NCBI RefSeq assembly: GCF_014692675.1
Contig: NZ_JABFCZ010000007.1
Span: 62,001-126,000, forward strand
Reading direction: 5' to 3'
Source of the DNA: Roseibium aggregatum
GTDB taxonomy: Bacteria > Pseudomonadota > Alphaproteobacteria > Rhizobiales > Stappiaceae
DNA length: 64,000 nucleotides
Position numbers and translations under genes: made by a program
The notes under the pieces: generated by a model
What the model was told of the DNA's origin: nothing
The model's database searches: none
The model's input: only the letters and a program-made list of their open reading frames with translations
Part shown: piece by piece, positions 8,297 through 18,147 of the stretch
How positions within the stretch are numbered: position 1 is the first letter of the stretch
Layout of the letters: each line of letters starts with the position of its first letter

Positions 8297-9693
8297 GAGC
8301 GCCCTCCTCTCGGGCCTCCGTCACGGGGCGGGCGTTTGGGACGTGATGTCCGGCTTTCCTGCTGCTTGTCCTCGACCAGCCCCTCGTCGCTCCAGATCTT
8401 GCGTTTGGGCGCTGCCGGCGGCTCGTCCCGTTCGAAGTCGCGCCGGGGCTTGGGTTCCGATGTCATCCGGAACCGGCTGCGCGGCGAAATCTTTTCCTGG
8501 CGCTCACCGGCATTCTTGCGCCGCTTGGGCTTGTCGCCGCCCCCGCCGGGACCGGACGTACCGCGTACCTTCTTGCCCCGGGTTGTCGCCGCAGCCCCGT
8601 CGCGGGCCGTCATCCAGCTGCCTTTGGGTCCGTCCTGCCGGCCTTTTTCCTGAGACCGCGCCCTGCCACCGGCAGGCTTTTTCTCCGCAACCGGCTTGGG
8701 CTCATGCAGGATCGGGGCTTCGAAATCGGCACCGGCTTCCTCGGCCAGCTTGTCACCGAGCTGATCGCGCAGGACCCGGCCGCGGATCTCGCGGACAGCG
8801 CCTTCGTCGAGATCCTGAAGCTGGAACGGGCCGAAGGAGAGACGGATCAGCCGGTTCACGGCAAGGCCGAGATGCTCCAGCACCCGCTTGACTTCCCGGT
8901 TCTTGCCCTCACGCAGGCCAACCGTCAGCCAGACGTTGTCGCCCTGTTCCTTGTCCAGGGTCGCCTCGATGGCCCCGTAGAGAACGCCGTCGATGGCGAT
9001 GCCCTCCGCCAGACCGTCGAGATCCGCCTGGGTCACCTTGCCGAAGGCACGAACCCGGTACCGGCGCAGCCATCCGGTCGCAGGCAATTCCAGGACGCGG
9101 GCCAGGCCGCCGTCGTTGGTGAGCAGCAGCAGGCCTTCGGTGTTGATATCCAGCCGGCCCACGGCCAGCACACGCGGCAGATCGTCGGGCAGCCTGTCGA
9201 ACACGGTCGGCCGGCCTTCCGGATCGCGGTTGGTCGTCACCAGTCCGCGCGGCTTGTGATAGAGCCAGAGCCGCGTGCGCTCGCGAAGGGGCAGCGGTTC
9301 GCCGTCGACCAACACCTTGTCGCCCGCCGTGACCGTAACGGCGGGCGTGTCGAGCACCTTGCCGTTGAGTTCCACGCGGCCGGCCCCGATCCACTTTTCC
9401 GCCTCGCGCCTGGAGCACAGGCCGACGCGCGCCATCACCTTGGCGATGCGCTCACCGCGCTCCTGGCCCTCGTCCCGGAAAGACGGAGCCGGTTCCGGAC
9501 GGTCGCCACGCTTTTGCGTGCGGGCCGGGGCGCCTTTTTTGGCAGCGAACGAACGGTTCTTGGGCCCGCCCGGTCCGGACGGACGGTCGTTCTTGCGCGG
9601 TCCGGCATGATCGCGGGCACCGGCGGCACGCTTTTTTCCGCCGGCTCCCTGGTGCGGGGGGCGGCGCTTGCGGGAATTCTGATCTGTTGTCAT
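8293..9693 (-). CDS. rluB: RluB-type 23S rRNA pseudouridine synthase with long basic extensions
   Basis: This RsuA/RluB-family enzyme isomerises a uridine in 23S rRNA (U2605 in E. coli). Counting from the ATG at 9693 (466 residues), a basic low-complexity N-terminus (1-80) is followed by an S4 RNA-binding domain (about 82-135). The synthase domain contains the catalytic motif GRLDINTEG with Asp182. A tail of about 140 residues rich in Lys, Arg, Gly and Pro follows from about 325. The extensions are probably disordered RNA-binding tails, which are common in alphaproteobacterial RluB. An in-frame TTG at 9735 would add 14 residues. Its last base pairs overlap the rsmD start. RluB rather than RsuA is inferred from size and context. 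Confidence 0.88.
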   Translation of the reverse strand: MTTDQNSRKRRPPHQGAGGKKRAAGARDHAGPRKNDRPSGPGGPKNRSFAAKKGAPARTQKRGDRPEPAPSFRDEGQERGERIAKVMARVGLCSRREAEKWIGAGRVELNGKVLDTPAVTVTAGDKVLVDGEPLPLRERTRLWLYHKPRGLVTTNRDPEGRPTVFDRLPDDLPRVLAVGRLDINTEGLLLLTNDGGLARVLELPATGWLRRYRVRAFGKVTQADLDGLAEGIAIDGVLYGAIEATLDKEQGDNVWLTVGLREGKNREVKRVLEHLGLAVNRLIRLSFGPFQLQDLDEGAVREIRGRVLRDQLGDKLAEEAGADFEAPILHEPKPVAEKKPAGGRARSQEKGRQDGPKGSWMTARDGAAATTRGKKVRGTSGPGGGGDKPKRRKNAGERQEKISPRSRFRMTSEPKPRRDFERDEPPAAPKRKIWSDEGLVEDKQQESRTSRPKRPPRDGGPRGGRS

Positions 9694-9855
9694 GTGCGCG
9701 TCATAGCAGAGCTTGGCCGTTTCGGGAATCGGCAAGTTCGCCCATTTTCATCTTCCGCAATATTTTGGCAAAGCCTGCCCGGCAGGCGCTCTGCTGACTT
9801 TTAACCCGCACGTCGATAGAACAGGGGCAGTATCCATCATCGCGCAGCCGCCCAA

Positions 9856-10323
9856 ATGACGAACGACAGCACTGCAAGCTCCATGAAATCCTTCATGGAT
9901 ATAGCCCATGAAGAAGCCGAACGCGCCGGTGAACGCGGCGAAGTGCCCGTCGGCGCCGTCCTGGTCAGGGATGGCGAAATCCTTGCCCGGGACGGGAACC
10001 GGACCCTGGAACTCAGCGATCCGACGGCACATGCCGAGGTCCTGGTCATCCGGACGGCCTGCCGGTCGCTACAGTCCCAGAGGCTCCCCGACTGCGATCT
10101 GTATGTGACGCTGGAGCCATGCCCGATGTGCGCGGCAGCCATTTCCTTTGCCAGGATCCGCCGGCTCTACTATGGCGCGGGCGACGAAAAAGGTGGCGCG
10201 GTCGATCACGGCACCCGGTTCTTTGCTCAAAAAACCTGCCACCACGCTCCGGAAGTCTATGCAGGCATCGGCGAACGGCGTGCAACCGAAACGCTGCGCA
10301 ACTTCTTCAAGATCCTGAGATAA
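9856..10323 (+). CDS. tadA: tRNA-specific adenosine deaminase TadA
   Basis: TadA deaminates A34 to inosine in the anticodon of tRNA-Arg(ACG), an essential wobble modification. The protein has 155 residues and carries the deaminase zinc site: HAE (59-61, His ligand and catalytic Glu) and PCPMC with Cys89 and Cys92. The C-terminal part (KILR end, preceded by ETLRNFFK) is typical. Translation could also start at the ATG at 9883 (MKSFMD), which would remove nine unconserved residues. It is divergent from rluB across about 160 bp, a conserved neighbourhood in this class. Confidence 0.95.
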   Translation: MTNDSTASSMKSFMDIAHEEAERAGERGEVPVGAVLVRDGEILARDGNRTLELSDPTAHAEVLVIRTACRSLQSQRLPDCDLYVTLEPCPMCAAAISFARIRRLYYGAGDEKGGAVDHGTRFFAQKTCHHAPEVYAGIGERRATETLRNFFKILR

Positions 10324-10526
10324 TTATTCCGTTGCGTCAGATGTAAATACTCGAGGCCCGGGCGTTAATCCCGGTAAACAAAATATTTCCAACGCCTCTA
10401 ATCGCACAAATTTTAATCATAGACCTAAAATTAGTGCCGTTTTCATTTCACCAAATTCCACTTTGAAAACCACTACTTAAGAAATTGGCCTCCAGTCTGG
10501 TCCCGCAAATACCGCAGGGCCTGTTC

Positions 10527-13500
10527 ATGAAAACGCTCACCCGTAACCTGTTCGGGTTATTCTTCGTTTTACTCGTCTTCTCGCTCGTTCCGGGCGGACA
10601 GGCCTATGCCGAACCCGTCTCAAAGGACGCGGCCGCCGGTCTTCAGCACATGCTGGATCTCGTCTGGGTGATGATTGCCGCGGCGCTCGTCCTCTTGATG
10701 CAGGTCGGCTTCATGCTCTTGGAAACCGGACTGGTCCGGTCGAAGAACTCCATCAACGTGGCGCAGAAAAACCTGCTCGACTTCACGTTTTCGGTCCTGA
10801 TCTTCGCCGCGGTCGGCTTCATGTTCGCGTTCGGCCGGTCGGACGGCTACTGGGTCGGCATCGACAGCAAGCTTTTCATGCTGCAGGGGCTGGATACCTG
10901 GTGGTTTGCGGTCTTCGCCTTTCAGGTCATGTTCTGCGGCACCGCGGCAACGATCATTTCCCGCGCCGTCGCAGAGCGCATGCATCTGGCGGCCTATGTC
11001 TGCTGCTCGCTGATCACGGCCGGACTGGTCTATCCCTTCTTTGCCCACTGGGCCTGGGGAAGCGCGGTCGTTCACAACACCAGCGCCTTCCTCGCCGAAG
11101 GCGGCTTCGTCGATTTCGCCGGCTCGACCGTCGTTCACGGAACCGGCGGCTGGATTGCCCTGGCCGCCTGCCTCGTGATCGGGCCGCGCGTCGGCCGGTT
11201 CGACGCCAGCGGACGGGCGCTCAGGATCCAGGGACACAGCGCCGCCACGGCAACGACCGGCGCCTTCCTGCTTTTTGTCGGCTGGATCGGCTTCAACGGC
11301 GGCTCGACACTGGCCGCCAACAGCGATGTACCGCTGATCATCGTCAACACCGTTGTGGCCGCCGCGGCAGGCGCGTCCATCGGCTACGGGCTCGGCTGGT
11401 ACCGCGACAAGATCGTCCTGCCGGAAAACTCGATCTCCGGCATGCTCGGCGGGCTGGTCGCGATTACGGCCGGCTGCCATGTCCTGACCCCCGGCACGTC
11501 GGCCGTCATCGGCCTTGTCGGCGGCGCTGCCGGTGTCTTCGGGGCAACCCTCATCGAACGGCTCAGGATCGATGACGCAGTCAATGCGATCGCCGTTCAC
11601 GGCATTGCCGGCGTATGCGGAACGCTGGGTCTTGCCCTGCTCGCGCCCATGGAAAATCTCCCGCTCGACGACCGGGGCGCCCAGTTCCTGGTCCAGCTTG
11701 AAGGGGTTGCAATCAATTTCGTCTGGTGTTTCGGCCTCGGCTATGCGTCGCTGAAACTGCTCGGCCTCTTCGTTCCCCTGCGCGTCGACCGGGAGGCTGA
11801 GGAAATCGGTATGAACGAGGCCGAGCACGGCACGCGGCTCGGGATAGGCCATGTGGAGGACGCCCTCGACCGGCTGATCGCCGGCAAAGCCGACCTCACC
11901 ATGCGCCTCGATGTGACGCCCGGCGATGATGCCGAACGGCTGACGCGCATGTTCAATGCGCTGATGGACACGATCCAGAGCGAGGAAACCGCTCACCTGA
12001 AGGCGGCCGACGCCAAACGCACCCGGGAAGAGGCGGAGCGTCTGTCGGCACTTGCCAACGCGACCTTCGATGCGATTGTCATTTCTGTGGACGGACGGAT
12101 CCTCGACGGCAACGCGGCCCTGGAAGATCTGCTCGGCCACCCGGTCGAAAGCCTGAAAATGCGCGGGCTTTACGAATTCGTGCAGTCCGATCTCGCCGGA
12201 GATCTGGAACAGCATCTGGTCAAGGCCGAAAAGGAGCCCCGGGAACTCCAGGTCACCCACAGCAGCGGTGAACTGATTCCGGTGGAAATCCGCACCAGGG
12301 TGATTTCCTACCGCGGTATTCCGACCCGCGTTTCGGCCCTGGTCGACCTGCGCGACCGAAAGAAGGCGGAAGCCCAGATCCTGCACCTGGCCCAGCACGA
12401 CCCCCTGACCGATCTTCCGAACCGGGCGGTTTTCAATGCGGAGCTCAATCACGCGATCGACCAGGTTCTGACCGGCAACGACACGGCCGCCCTCTTGCTG
12501 CTCGACCTGGACCGGTTCAAGGACATCAACGATCTGCACGGACATCCGATCGGCGACACGGTGATCCGGATCACCGCGGAAAGATTGCGCAAACAAACGC
12601 GCGCCTGCGACACCGTTTCCCGCCTCGGCGGCGATGAATTCGCCATCATCCAGCACAAGATCCAGTTCGCCAACCAGGCGGAGGACATGGCGCACAGGCT
12701 GGTCCGCAGCCTGTCCGAACCGATCAATTGCGGCAACGGCCTGATCATCCGGCCCAGCGCCAGCATCGGCGTCGCCATGATCGGCCGGCACGGGACCATT
12801 GCCGAGCAACTGATCTCGAACGCCGATATCGCCCTTTACAATGCCAAGAGCCTGGGCCGGCACACCTATTGCATCTTCCAGGAAGGCATGGGCGACAAGG
12901 TCCGCCAGCGCCGCGAACTGGAAGGCGATATGCATGAGGCCATCAGCCAGGAACAGTTCGAGCTTTACTTCCAGCCGCGGCTCAACCTGCGCGCAGGCGT
13001 CATCGATTCCTACGAGGCCCTGATCCGCTGGAACCATCCTGAAAAAGGGTTGGTCAGCCCGATGGAATTCATCGCCGTTGCAGAAGGCTCCGGGCAGATC
13101 ATTCCGATCGGAAAGTGGGTGCTGAGGGATGCGCTCAAGACGGCCGCAGACCGGATCCCCGATGCCCGCATCAGCATCAATGTCAGCCCGGTCCAGTTCC
13201 GTGATGCGGATTTCGTCGAGGATGTGCGCGCGGCAATCGAGGCCTCCAATGTTCCGCCGCACCGGCTGGAACTGGAGATTACCGAGAACCTTCTCATCGA
13301 GGACGACGCGCGCGCGCTGTCGATCCTGACCCAGTTGAAGACCATCGGCGTCAATGTCGCGCTGGACGATTTCGGCGTGGGCTATTCGTCGCTCGGCTAC
13401 CTGAGCCGCTTCCCCTTCGACACAATCAAGATCGACCGGTCGTTCGTTCGCGAAGCCGGATCGAACTACAGTTCGTTCGCCATCATCGAAACCGTCGTTC

Positions 13501-13718
13501 GTCTCGGCAAGGTCCTAAACATGACCATCGTGGCGGAAGGCGTGGAAGACCTGGAAAAGCTCCGTCTGCTTGCATCGAACGGTTGCGACGAGATCCAGGG
13601 TTTCCTGATCGGCCACCCCGAACCTCTGAACCGGCTGCGCACGACCGTGCCGCAGGAAGTCCTCGACACCCTCAACGAAGACGACACCTCGGCCGATCAC
13701 ACGAAAAAGTCCGCCTAG
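10527..13718 (+). CDS. Ammonium transporter fused to PAS-GGDEF-EAL (ammonium-linked c-di-GMP protein)
   Basis: This 1063-residue protein joins an Amt/MEP/Rh ammonium channel to a c-di-GMP signalling module. A signal peptide ends near AYA. The Amt domain (about 35-420) shows the FQVMFCGTAAT, AVAERM and GWIGFNGG blocks, and the twin pore histidines at His204 (TVVHGTGG) and His358 (AVHGIAG). A linker (about 430-500), possibly HAMP-like, leads to a PAS domain (about 505-620). GGDEF is intact (701-705). The EAL domain keeps EALIRW (830), DDFGVGY (947) and EGVE. Ammonium binding or passage may therefore set c-di-GMP levels; that coupling is inference. Start is ATG 10527, where the signal peptide begins. 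No glnK neighbour is seen. Confidence 0.92.
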   Translation: MKTLTRNLFGLFFVLLVFSLVPGGQAYAEPVSKDAAAGLQHMLDLVWVMIAAALVLLMQVGFMLLETGLVRSKNSINVAQKNLLDFTFSVLIFAAVGFMFAFGRSDGYWVGIDSKLFMLQGLDTWWFAVFAFQVMFCGTAATIISRAVAERMHLAAYVCCSLITAGLVYPFFAHWAWGSAVVHNTSAFLAEGGFVDFAGSTVVHGTGGWIALAACLVIGPRVGRFDASGRALRIQGHSAATATTGAFLLFVGWIGFNGGSTLAANSDVPLIIVNTVVAAAAGASIGYGLGWYRDKIVLPENSISGMLGGLVAITAGCHVLTPGTSAVIGLVGGAAGVFGATLIERLRIDDAVNAIAVHGIAGVCGTLGLALLAPMENLPLDDRGAQFLVQLEGVAINFVWCFGLGYASLKLLGLFVPLRVDREAEEIGMNEAEHGTRLGIGHVEDALDRLIAGKADLTMRLDVTPGDDAERLTRMFNALMDTIQSEETAHLKAADAKRTREEAERLSALANATFDAIVISVDGRILDGNAALEDLLGHPVESLKMRGLYEFVQSDLAGDLEQHLVKAEKEPRELQVTHSSGELIPVEIRTRVISYRGIPTRVSALVDLRDRKKAEAQILHLAQHDPLTDLPNRAVFNAELNHAIDQVLTGNDTAALLLLDLDRFKDINDLHGHPIGDTVIRITAERLRKQTRACDTVSRLGGDEFAIIQHKIQFANQAEDMAHRLVRSLSEPINCGNGLIIRPSASIGVAMIGRHGTIAEQLISNADIALYNAKSLGRHTYCIFQEGMGDKVRQRRELEGDMHEAISQEQFELYFQPRLNLRAGVIDSYEALIRWNHPEKGLVSPMEFIAVAEGSGQIIPIGKWVLRDALKTAADRIPDARISINVSPVQFRDADFVEDVRAAIEASNVPPHRLELEITENLLIEDDARALSILTQLKTIGVNVALDDFGVGYSSLGYLSRFPFDTIKIDRSFVREAGSNYSSFAIIETVVRLGKVLNMTIVAEGVEDLEKLRLLASNGCDEIQGFLIGHPEPLNRLRTTVPQEVLDTLNEDDTSADHTKKSA

Positions 13719-13721
13719 GGG

Positions 13722-15587
13722 CTATTTCCGCCCGAACAGCCGCTCGATATCGGAGAGCTTCAGCTCCACCCAGGTCGGACGGCCGTGATTGCACTGGCCC
13801 GACAGGGGAGTCGCCTCCATGTCGCGCAGCAGGGCGTCCATTTCCTGCGGCCGCATGCGCCGGCCTGCCCGGACCGATCCGTGGCAGGCCATGGTCGCCG
13901 CCACATGGTCGAGTTTTTCTTTCAAGCCCGTCGCCGTATCCCACTCGGCCAGTTCGTCGGCCAGATCCGTGACCAGGCCGCGGATATCCATGTCGCCGAG
14001 CATGGCCGGCGTTTCCCGCACGGCGATGGCGCCCGGGCCGAACGGCTCCAGAACAAGGCCGACCTCCTCCAGGTCCGCGGCGCGTTCGGCCAGACGCCCG
14101 ACATCTTCTTCCGGCATCTCGATGATCTCCGGGATCAGCAGAAGCTGGCGGGCCACCTGCTTGCTGGCAAGCGCCTCTTTCAGACGTTCATAGACGAGAC
14201 GTTCGTGGGCGGCGTGCTGATCGACGATCACCACGCCGTCTTCCGTCTGGGCGATGATGTAGGTTTCGTGCACTTGCGCCCGGGCGGCGCCGAGCGGCAG
14301 CCGGGTCCGGTTTTCTTCCGCCAGTTCCTCGTGCGCCCTGGCATCCGCGGAGGGACGAACCAGTTCGGCAAGGCCCTGTTCTTCCAGCGCGGCTGAATAC
14401 GCCTGGGCAGGCTCGGCAAAGCCGCCGGCGTGAGGAGCGGGGGCTGTCGCATGAGGGCGAAAGGCGGAGGCGTCCCAGCCGGCGGAGCGCTGGAAGCTGC
14501 CGGACCAGCCGGTGTGTGGCCGCGCACCCGCGCCGACCGCGCCGGACCGGATCGCCTCCATGGCGACGGCGGCGTTCGACGTCGACGACCGGTGCCCGGA
14601 CTGGACCAGCGCCTGCTTGATTGCACCGACCAGAAGCCCGCGCACCAGCTGGGGATCGCGAAACCGGACATCCGCCTTGGCCGGATGTACGTTCACGTCG
14701 ACGAGCGCCGGATCGAGATCGATGAACAGAACCACCACCGGGTGACGATCGCGGGCAAGCACATCCGCATAGGCGCCGCGCAGGCCCGACAGAAGCAGCT
14801 TGTCCTTCACCGGACGGCCATTGACGTAAAAGAACTGCTGCTGAGCGTTGCCCCGATGGAAGGTCGGCAATCCGGCGAACCCGGTCAGCGTCACGCCTTC
14901 GCGCATCGCGTCGATTTCCATGGCATTGTCGACGAATTCCTGCCCCAGGACCTGGGCGATCCGTGCCAGGCGCGGATCGTCGCCGCGGGCGACCGGCCAG
15001 CTCTGGCTCTGCCGATCGGCGCCTGAAAGGGAAAAACCGACCTCCGGATAGGCGAGTGCGATGCGCTTGACCACCTCGGTAATCGCGGCCGCTTCGGCCC
15101 GGTCGGATTTCAGGAACTTGAGCCGGGCAGGTGTGGCAAAGAAAAGATCCCGCACCTCGACCTGTGTGCCCTTGGTTCTGGCGGCCGGAACCGGCGGGGT
15201 CTCGGTGCCGCCTTCGACGGCAATTCTCCAGGCATGGTCGTCTTCCGCGTGCCGGGTCTGGATCGCCAGGCGGGCCACAGAGCCGATCGACGGCAGGGCC
15301 TCGCCGCGAAATCCCAGGCTCCGGATATCGAAGAGATCGTCATTGGAGATCTTGGACGTGCAATGGCGCCGGATCGCAAGCAGCAGGTCTTCCCGCTGCA
15401 TCCCGATACCGTTGTCCGACACGCGCATAAGGGTCTTGCCGCCGGCCGCCGTCACGACATCGATGGATGTCGCATCGGCATCGACGGCATTTTCGACAAG
15501 CTCCTTGATCACGCTGGCCGGCCGCTCGATGACCTCGCCGGCCGCGATCCGGTTGATCACCGCCTCGCCGAGCTGTCTGACCTGCAT
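13722..15587 (-). CDS. mutL: DNA mismatch repair protein MutL, endonuclease type
   Basis: MutL links mismatch recognition by MutS to strand incision. The 621-residue protein has the GHKL ATPase N-terminus: [12 protein letters not shown] (Mg-binding Asn), SDNGIGM and GFRGEAL. A variable linker (about 330-430) leads to the C-terminal dimerisation domain. There DQHA(X)2E(X)4E is complete (Asp456 to Glu467), the metal-binding signature of MutL proteins that nick DNA themselves, as in bacteria without Mut[10 protein letters not shown] block and a terminal GRP motif are also present. It converges on the Amt-fusion gene with three bases between the stops. The start ATG precedes the universal [13 protein letters not shown] block. 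Confidence 0.96.
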   Translation of the reverse strand: MQVRQLGEAVINRIAAGEVIERPASVIKELVENAVDADATSIDVVTAAGGKTLMRVSDNGIGMQREDLLLAIRRHCTSKISNDDLFDIRSLGFRGEALPSIGSVARLAIQTRHAEDDHAWRIAVEGGTETPPVPAARTKGTQVEVRDLFFATPARLKFLKSDRAEAAAITEVVKRIALAYPEVGFSLSGADRQSQSWPVARGDDPRLARIAQVLGQEFVDNAMEIDAMREGVTLTGFAGLPTFHRGNAQQQFFYVNGRPVKDKLLLSGLRGAYADVLARDRHPVVVLFIDLDPALVDVNVHPAKADVRFRDPQLVRGLLVGAIKQALVQSGHRSSTSNAAVAMEAIRSGAVGAGARPHTGWSGSFQRSAGWDASAFRPHATAPAPHAGGFAEPAQAYSAALEEQGLAELVRPSADARAHEELAEENRTRLPLGAARAQVHETYIIAQTEDGVVIVDQHAAHERLVYERLKEALASKQVARQLLLIPEIIEMPEEDVGRLAERAADLEEVGLVLEPFGPGAIAVRETPAMLGDMDIRGLVTDLADELAEWDTATGLKEKLDHVAATMACHGSVRAGRRMRPQEMDALLRDMEATPLSGQCNHGRPTWVELKLSDIERLFGRK

Positions 15588-15699
15588 TCAAATCCCTTTC
15601 TGCGGTTTCCCGCGACGCACCATTCCTATATGGTCCGCCCGCGCATCGCTGTCGATTCCAATCAGTCTACCAGATCCTACCATCCCCGAGTGACCCATC

Positions 15700-16572
15700 A
15701 TGAACGCTTCTGCACCGCTTCTTGTTTCCGGCCTTGAAGCCCTTTCCGCCGACTATTCCGCCGTTCTGTGCGACGTCTGGGGCGTGCTGCACAACGGCGT
15801 CGCCGCCTTCGAGCATGCGCACAAGGCGCTGAGGGCCTTCCGCGAGGAAACGGGCGGTGTCGTCGTCCTGATCACCAATGCCCCACGGCCCACGCCGCCC
15901 GTCCGCGAACAGCTGGCCCAGCTTGGCGTTCCGGACGAGGCCTATGACGACATCGTCACTTCGGGCGACGTCACCCGAGAACTGCTGGCGCAGAATGCCG
16001 GCTCAAAAGTGCTGCATATCGGCCCTGGCCGTGACCTGACGGTCTATGAAGGGACCGGCGTTGCGCTCGGCACGGAAGGTGAAGCGGAGATCATCTGCTG
16101 TACCGGGCTGTTTGATGACGAGACCGAAACACCCGACGACTATCGCGACCGGCTTCTGGCGCTCGCAGGCCGCGGCCTGCCGATGATCTGCGCCAATCCG
16201 GACATCGTCGTGGAACGCGGCGAGCACCTGATCTGGTGCGCTGGCGCGCTGGCCCGCCTCTACGAAGATCTCGGCGGCACCGTGATGATCGTCGGCAAGC
16301 CGCACGCGCCGATCTACGCGGCCGCCCTTGCCAGGGTTGCCAAGGCCAGCGGCAAGGACACCGACAAGCGGAAAGTCCTTGCCATCGGCGACGGCCTTCC
16401 GACCGATATTCGCGGCGCGGTCTCCCAGGACATCGACGTCCTGTTCATTTCCGGCGGCATTCACGCATCGGATTTCGGCGCCACCGATGCTCCGGACGAA
16501 CATCTCATCCGCCGCCGGCTGGCGGAAGAGGGCCTGACCGCCCGCGCCGCAGTGCCGCGCCTGGTCTGGTAG
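15700..16572 (+). CDS. HAD-superfamily class IIA phosphatase (NagD-like, TIGR01459 type)
   Basis: This 290-residue HAD hydrolase probably dephosphorylates a small sugar or nucleotide phosphate. The nucleophile motif is CDVWGVLHNG with Asp25 and Asp27 replaced by Trp, the DxWGV form that marks this alphaproteobacterial subgroup. Motif II is the Thr in LITNAPRP, and the acidic metal site is IGDGLPTDIRGA near residue 230. The C2-type cap lies between them. It reads away from mutL over about 110 bp and ends before a strong hairpin terminator. No substrate can be assigned. Confidence 0.85.
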   Translation: MNASAPLLVSGLEALSADYSAVLCDVWGVLHNGVAAFEHAHKALRAFREETGGVVVLITNAPRPTPPVREQLAQLGVPDEAYDDIVTSGDVTRELLAQNAGSKVLHIGPGRDLTVYEGTGVALGTEGEAEIICCTGLFDDETETPDDYRDRLLALAGRGLPMICANPDIVVERGEHLIWCAGALARLYEDLGGTVMIVGKPHAPIYAAALARVAKASGKDTDKRKVLAIGDGLPTDIRGAVSQDIDVLFISGGIHASDFGATDAPDEHLIRRRLAEEGLTARAAVPRLVW

Positions 16573-16592
16573 TTTTCCGGTTCCATCAACGA

Positions 16593-16625
16593 AAAAAGCC
16601 GCCCCGATGTCAGGGCGGCTTTTTC
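16593..16625. terminator. Bidirectional intrinsic terminator
   Basis: AAAAAGCCGCCC (16593-16604) pairs with GGGCGGCTTTTT (16613-16624) around an eight-base loop. It has a T-run on both strands, so it can end the HAD gene from the left and cheZ from the right. Confidence 0.9.
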
Positions 16626-16652
16626 TATAGAAAATCCGTTTTCAGGAACCGG

Positions 16653-17327
16653 TCAGTCGAACAGCTTGTCGATCTCGCTCTGGGCTTCGGCGAGCATGGC
16701 ATCGACATCCGACTGGGAAACGCCCTCGCCCGCATGCTGCGGCCCGTGCAGGATGAGTTCGCGCTTGCGGCGCTCCTCCTCGGTTTCCTCGGCGGGAATA
16801 CCGGCACCTTCCGGCAGCCGGAGCTTGTCCACGAAAGCCGACACGCGCTCGTCGATGAAGTTGAGCGTGGATACCACTTTCGAAATCCGCTGTCCGGTGA
16901 TGTCCTGGAACGTGCAGGCTTCGAAAATCGTGATCATCTTGCCGCTGACGAAATCCTGGTAAGCCTGCGGATCGCTTGCGTCCGCACTCATGATCTCTTC
17001 AGCCGCTTCCATGATCGTGTTGGTCGCGTCCTCGGTGGCCTCGACAATGGCATCCAGCTCGCGTCCGGCTTCCGGAATACGGCTGGTTTTCATGTCGTCG
17101 GCACGCAGATCCGTGATTTCCTGCTTCATCCGGGTGATTTCACGCGCAATCGCGGTCAATTCCTCGGTGACAGCAGGCTGGATCTTGGTCAGGACCTCGT
17201 GCATCGAACCGGACATGACCTCAGCCAGATGCATGACATCGGACAGGGATACATCGCCGCCGCGGTTTTTGTTTTCTTGCAGGAAATCGATGACTCGCGC
17301 CACGTTATCCTTGGACATTGCGGCCAT
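16653..17327 (-). CDS. cheZ: Chemotaxis protein phosphatase CheZ (copy 1)
   Basis: CheZ dephosphorylates CheY-P to end a motor signal. The 224-residue protein has long predicted helices and the catalytic segment FQDITGQR, where Asp142 and Gln146 match the water-positioning Asp and Gln of enteric CheZ, which are also spaced by four. The C-terminus (SQSDVDAML, then EIDKLFD) resembles the CheY-docking peptide at the end of E. coli CheZ. The cheY gene lies 186 bp upstream on the same strand, which supports a phosphatase-substrate pair. A paralog lies at 52600-53352. The terminator at 16593-16625 ends the unit. Confidence 0.88.
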   Translation of the reverse strand: MAAMSKDNVARVIDFLQENKNRGGDVSLSDVMHLAEVMSGSMHEVLTKIQPAVTEELTAIAREITRMKQEITDLRADDMKTSRIPEAGRELDAIVEATEDATNTIMEAAEEIMSADASDPQAYQDFVSGKMITIFEACTFQDITGQRISKVVSTLNFIDERVSAFVDKLRLPEGAGIPAEETEEERRKRELILHGPQHAGEGVSQSDVDAMLAEAQSEIDKLFD

Positions 17328-17513
17328 TTTCTCAGCCTTTGCTTCCAGTCTGTGCCCTGTCGCAAACCCGGTATAACGTTTTGGCCGGTATCACGATTTG
17401 GACAGAGAACAGGAGTCCGTTGCGCCAATGCCCCCGCACCAGTTTGTCAACGAACTCTTCCAATTCCGGTGGCAGGTCAGGCCAAGCGCCGGAGGCTGCC
17501 GTTGTCGTCCGCT

Positions 17514-17900
17514 TTAGTCGGAAAAGACAGCTTCGATCTTGCCCTTCAATGTCTGCGCATTGAACGGCTTCACGATGTAGTTGTTCACGCCGGCCTTCTT
17601 GGCCGCGATGACGTTTTCGGTCTTGGATTCCGCCGTCACCATGATGAACGGTGTCTTGCTGAGGCTGCCGTCGGCACGAACCTGCTTCAGCAGTTCGTAG
17701 CCGGTCATCGGTTCCATGTTCCAGTCGGAAATCACCAGACCGTAGCGGCGCTGCTTCATTTTTTCGAGCGCTTCGGTGCCATCTGCTGCATCGTCAATGT
17801 CTTCAAAACCCAGCTGCTTGAGCAGGTTTCGAATGATCCGAATCATCGTCTTGTAGTCATCGACCACGAGGACCGGCATCTGAAGATCAAGGGCCATCAT
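17514..17900 (-). CDS. cheY: Chemotaxis response regulator CheY
   Basis: This 128-residue protein is a stand-alone receiver domain, expected to bind the flagellar switch when phosphorylated. The acidic pair is Asp14 and Asp15, the phosphorylated residue is Asp59 (VISDWNMEPMTG), and the switch residues are Thr89 and Lys111 (VKPF). The DWNM(E/P)PMTG segment is typical of chemotaxis CheY rather than other receivers. It is transcribed towards cheZ. The kinase CheA and receptors are not in the window. Upstream about 250 bp separate it from the divergent MaoC gene. Confidence 0.93.
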   Translation of the reverse strand: MMALDLQMPVLVVDDYKTMIRIIRNLLKQLGFEDIDDAADGTEALEKMKQRRYGLVISDWNMEPMTGYELLKQVRADGSLSKTPFIMVTAESKTENVIAAKKAGVNNYIVKPFNAQTLKGKIEAVFSD

Positions 17901-18147
17901 CTACTCCATACTGTCAATCTGCGCGGCCCTTGGCCTTGGGCCGTGGAAACGCGTTCTGACTTCAAAGGAGAGAGACACTTCACGTGTCCTCGCCTCCCCA
18001 TACTCAAGCGAAATTACGCCAAGCCCCTGAAAAGACCGTTAATAAGACAAGTTTTTTCTTCGCCCAAAGCCCAATTGCCGCCGCAACACCGCTCGCCTAG
18101 GGTCTCTCTGCTTGAAATCCTCAAGACAAAAGCTCAAAAGGTCCGCA

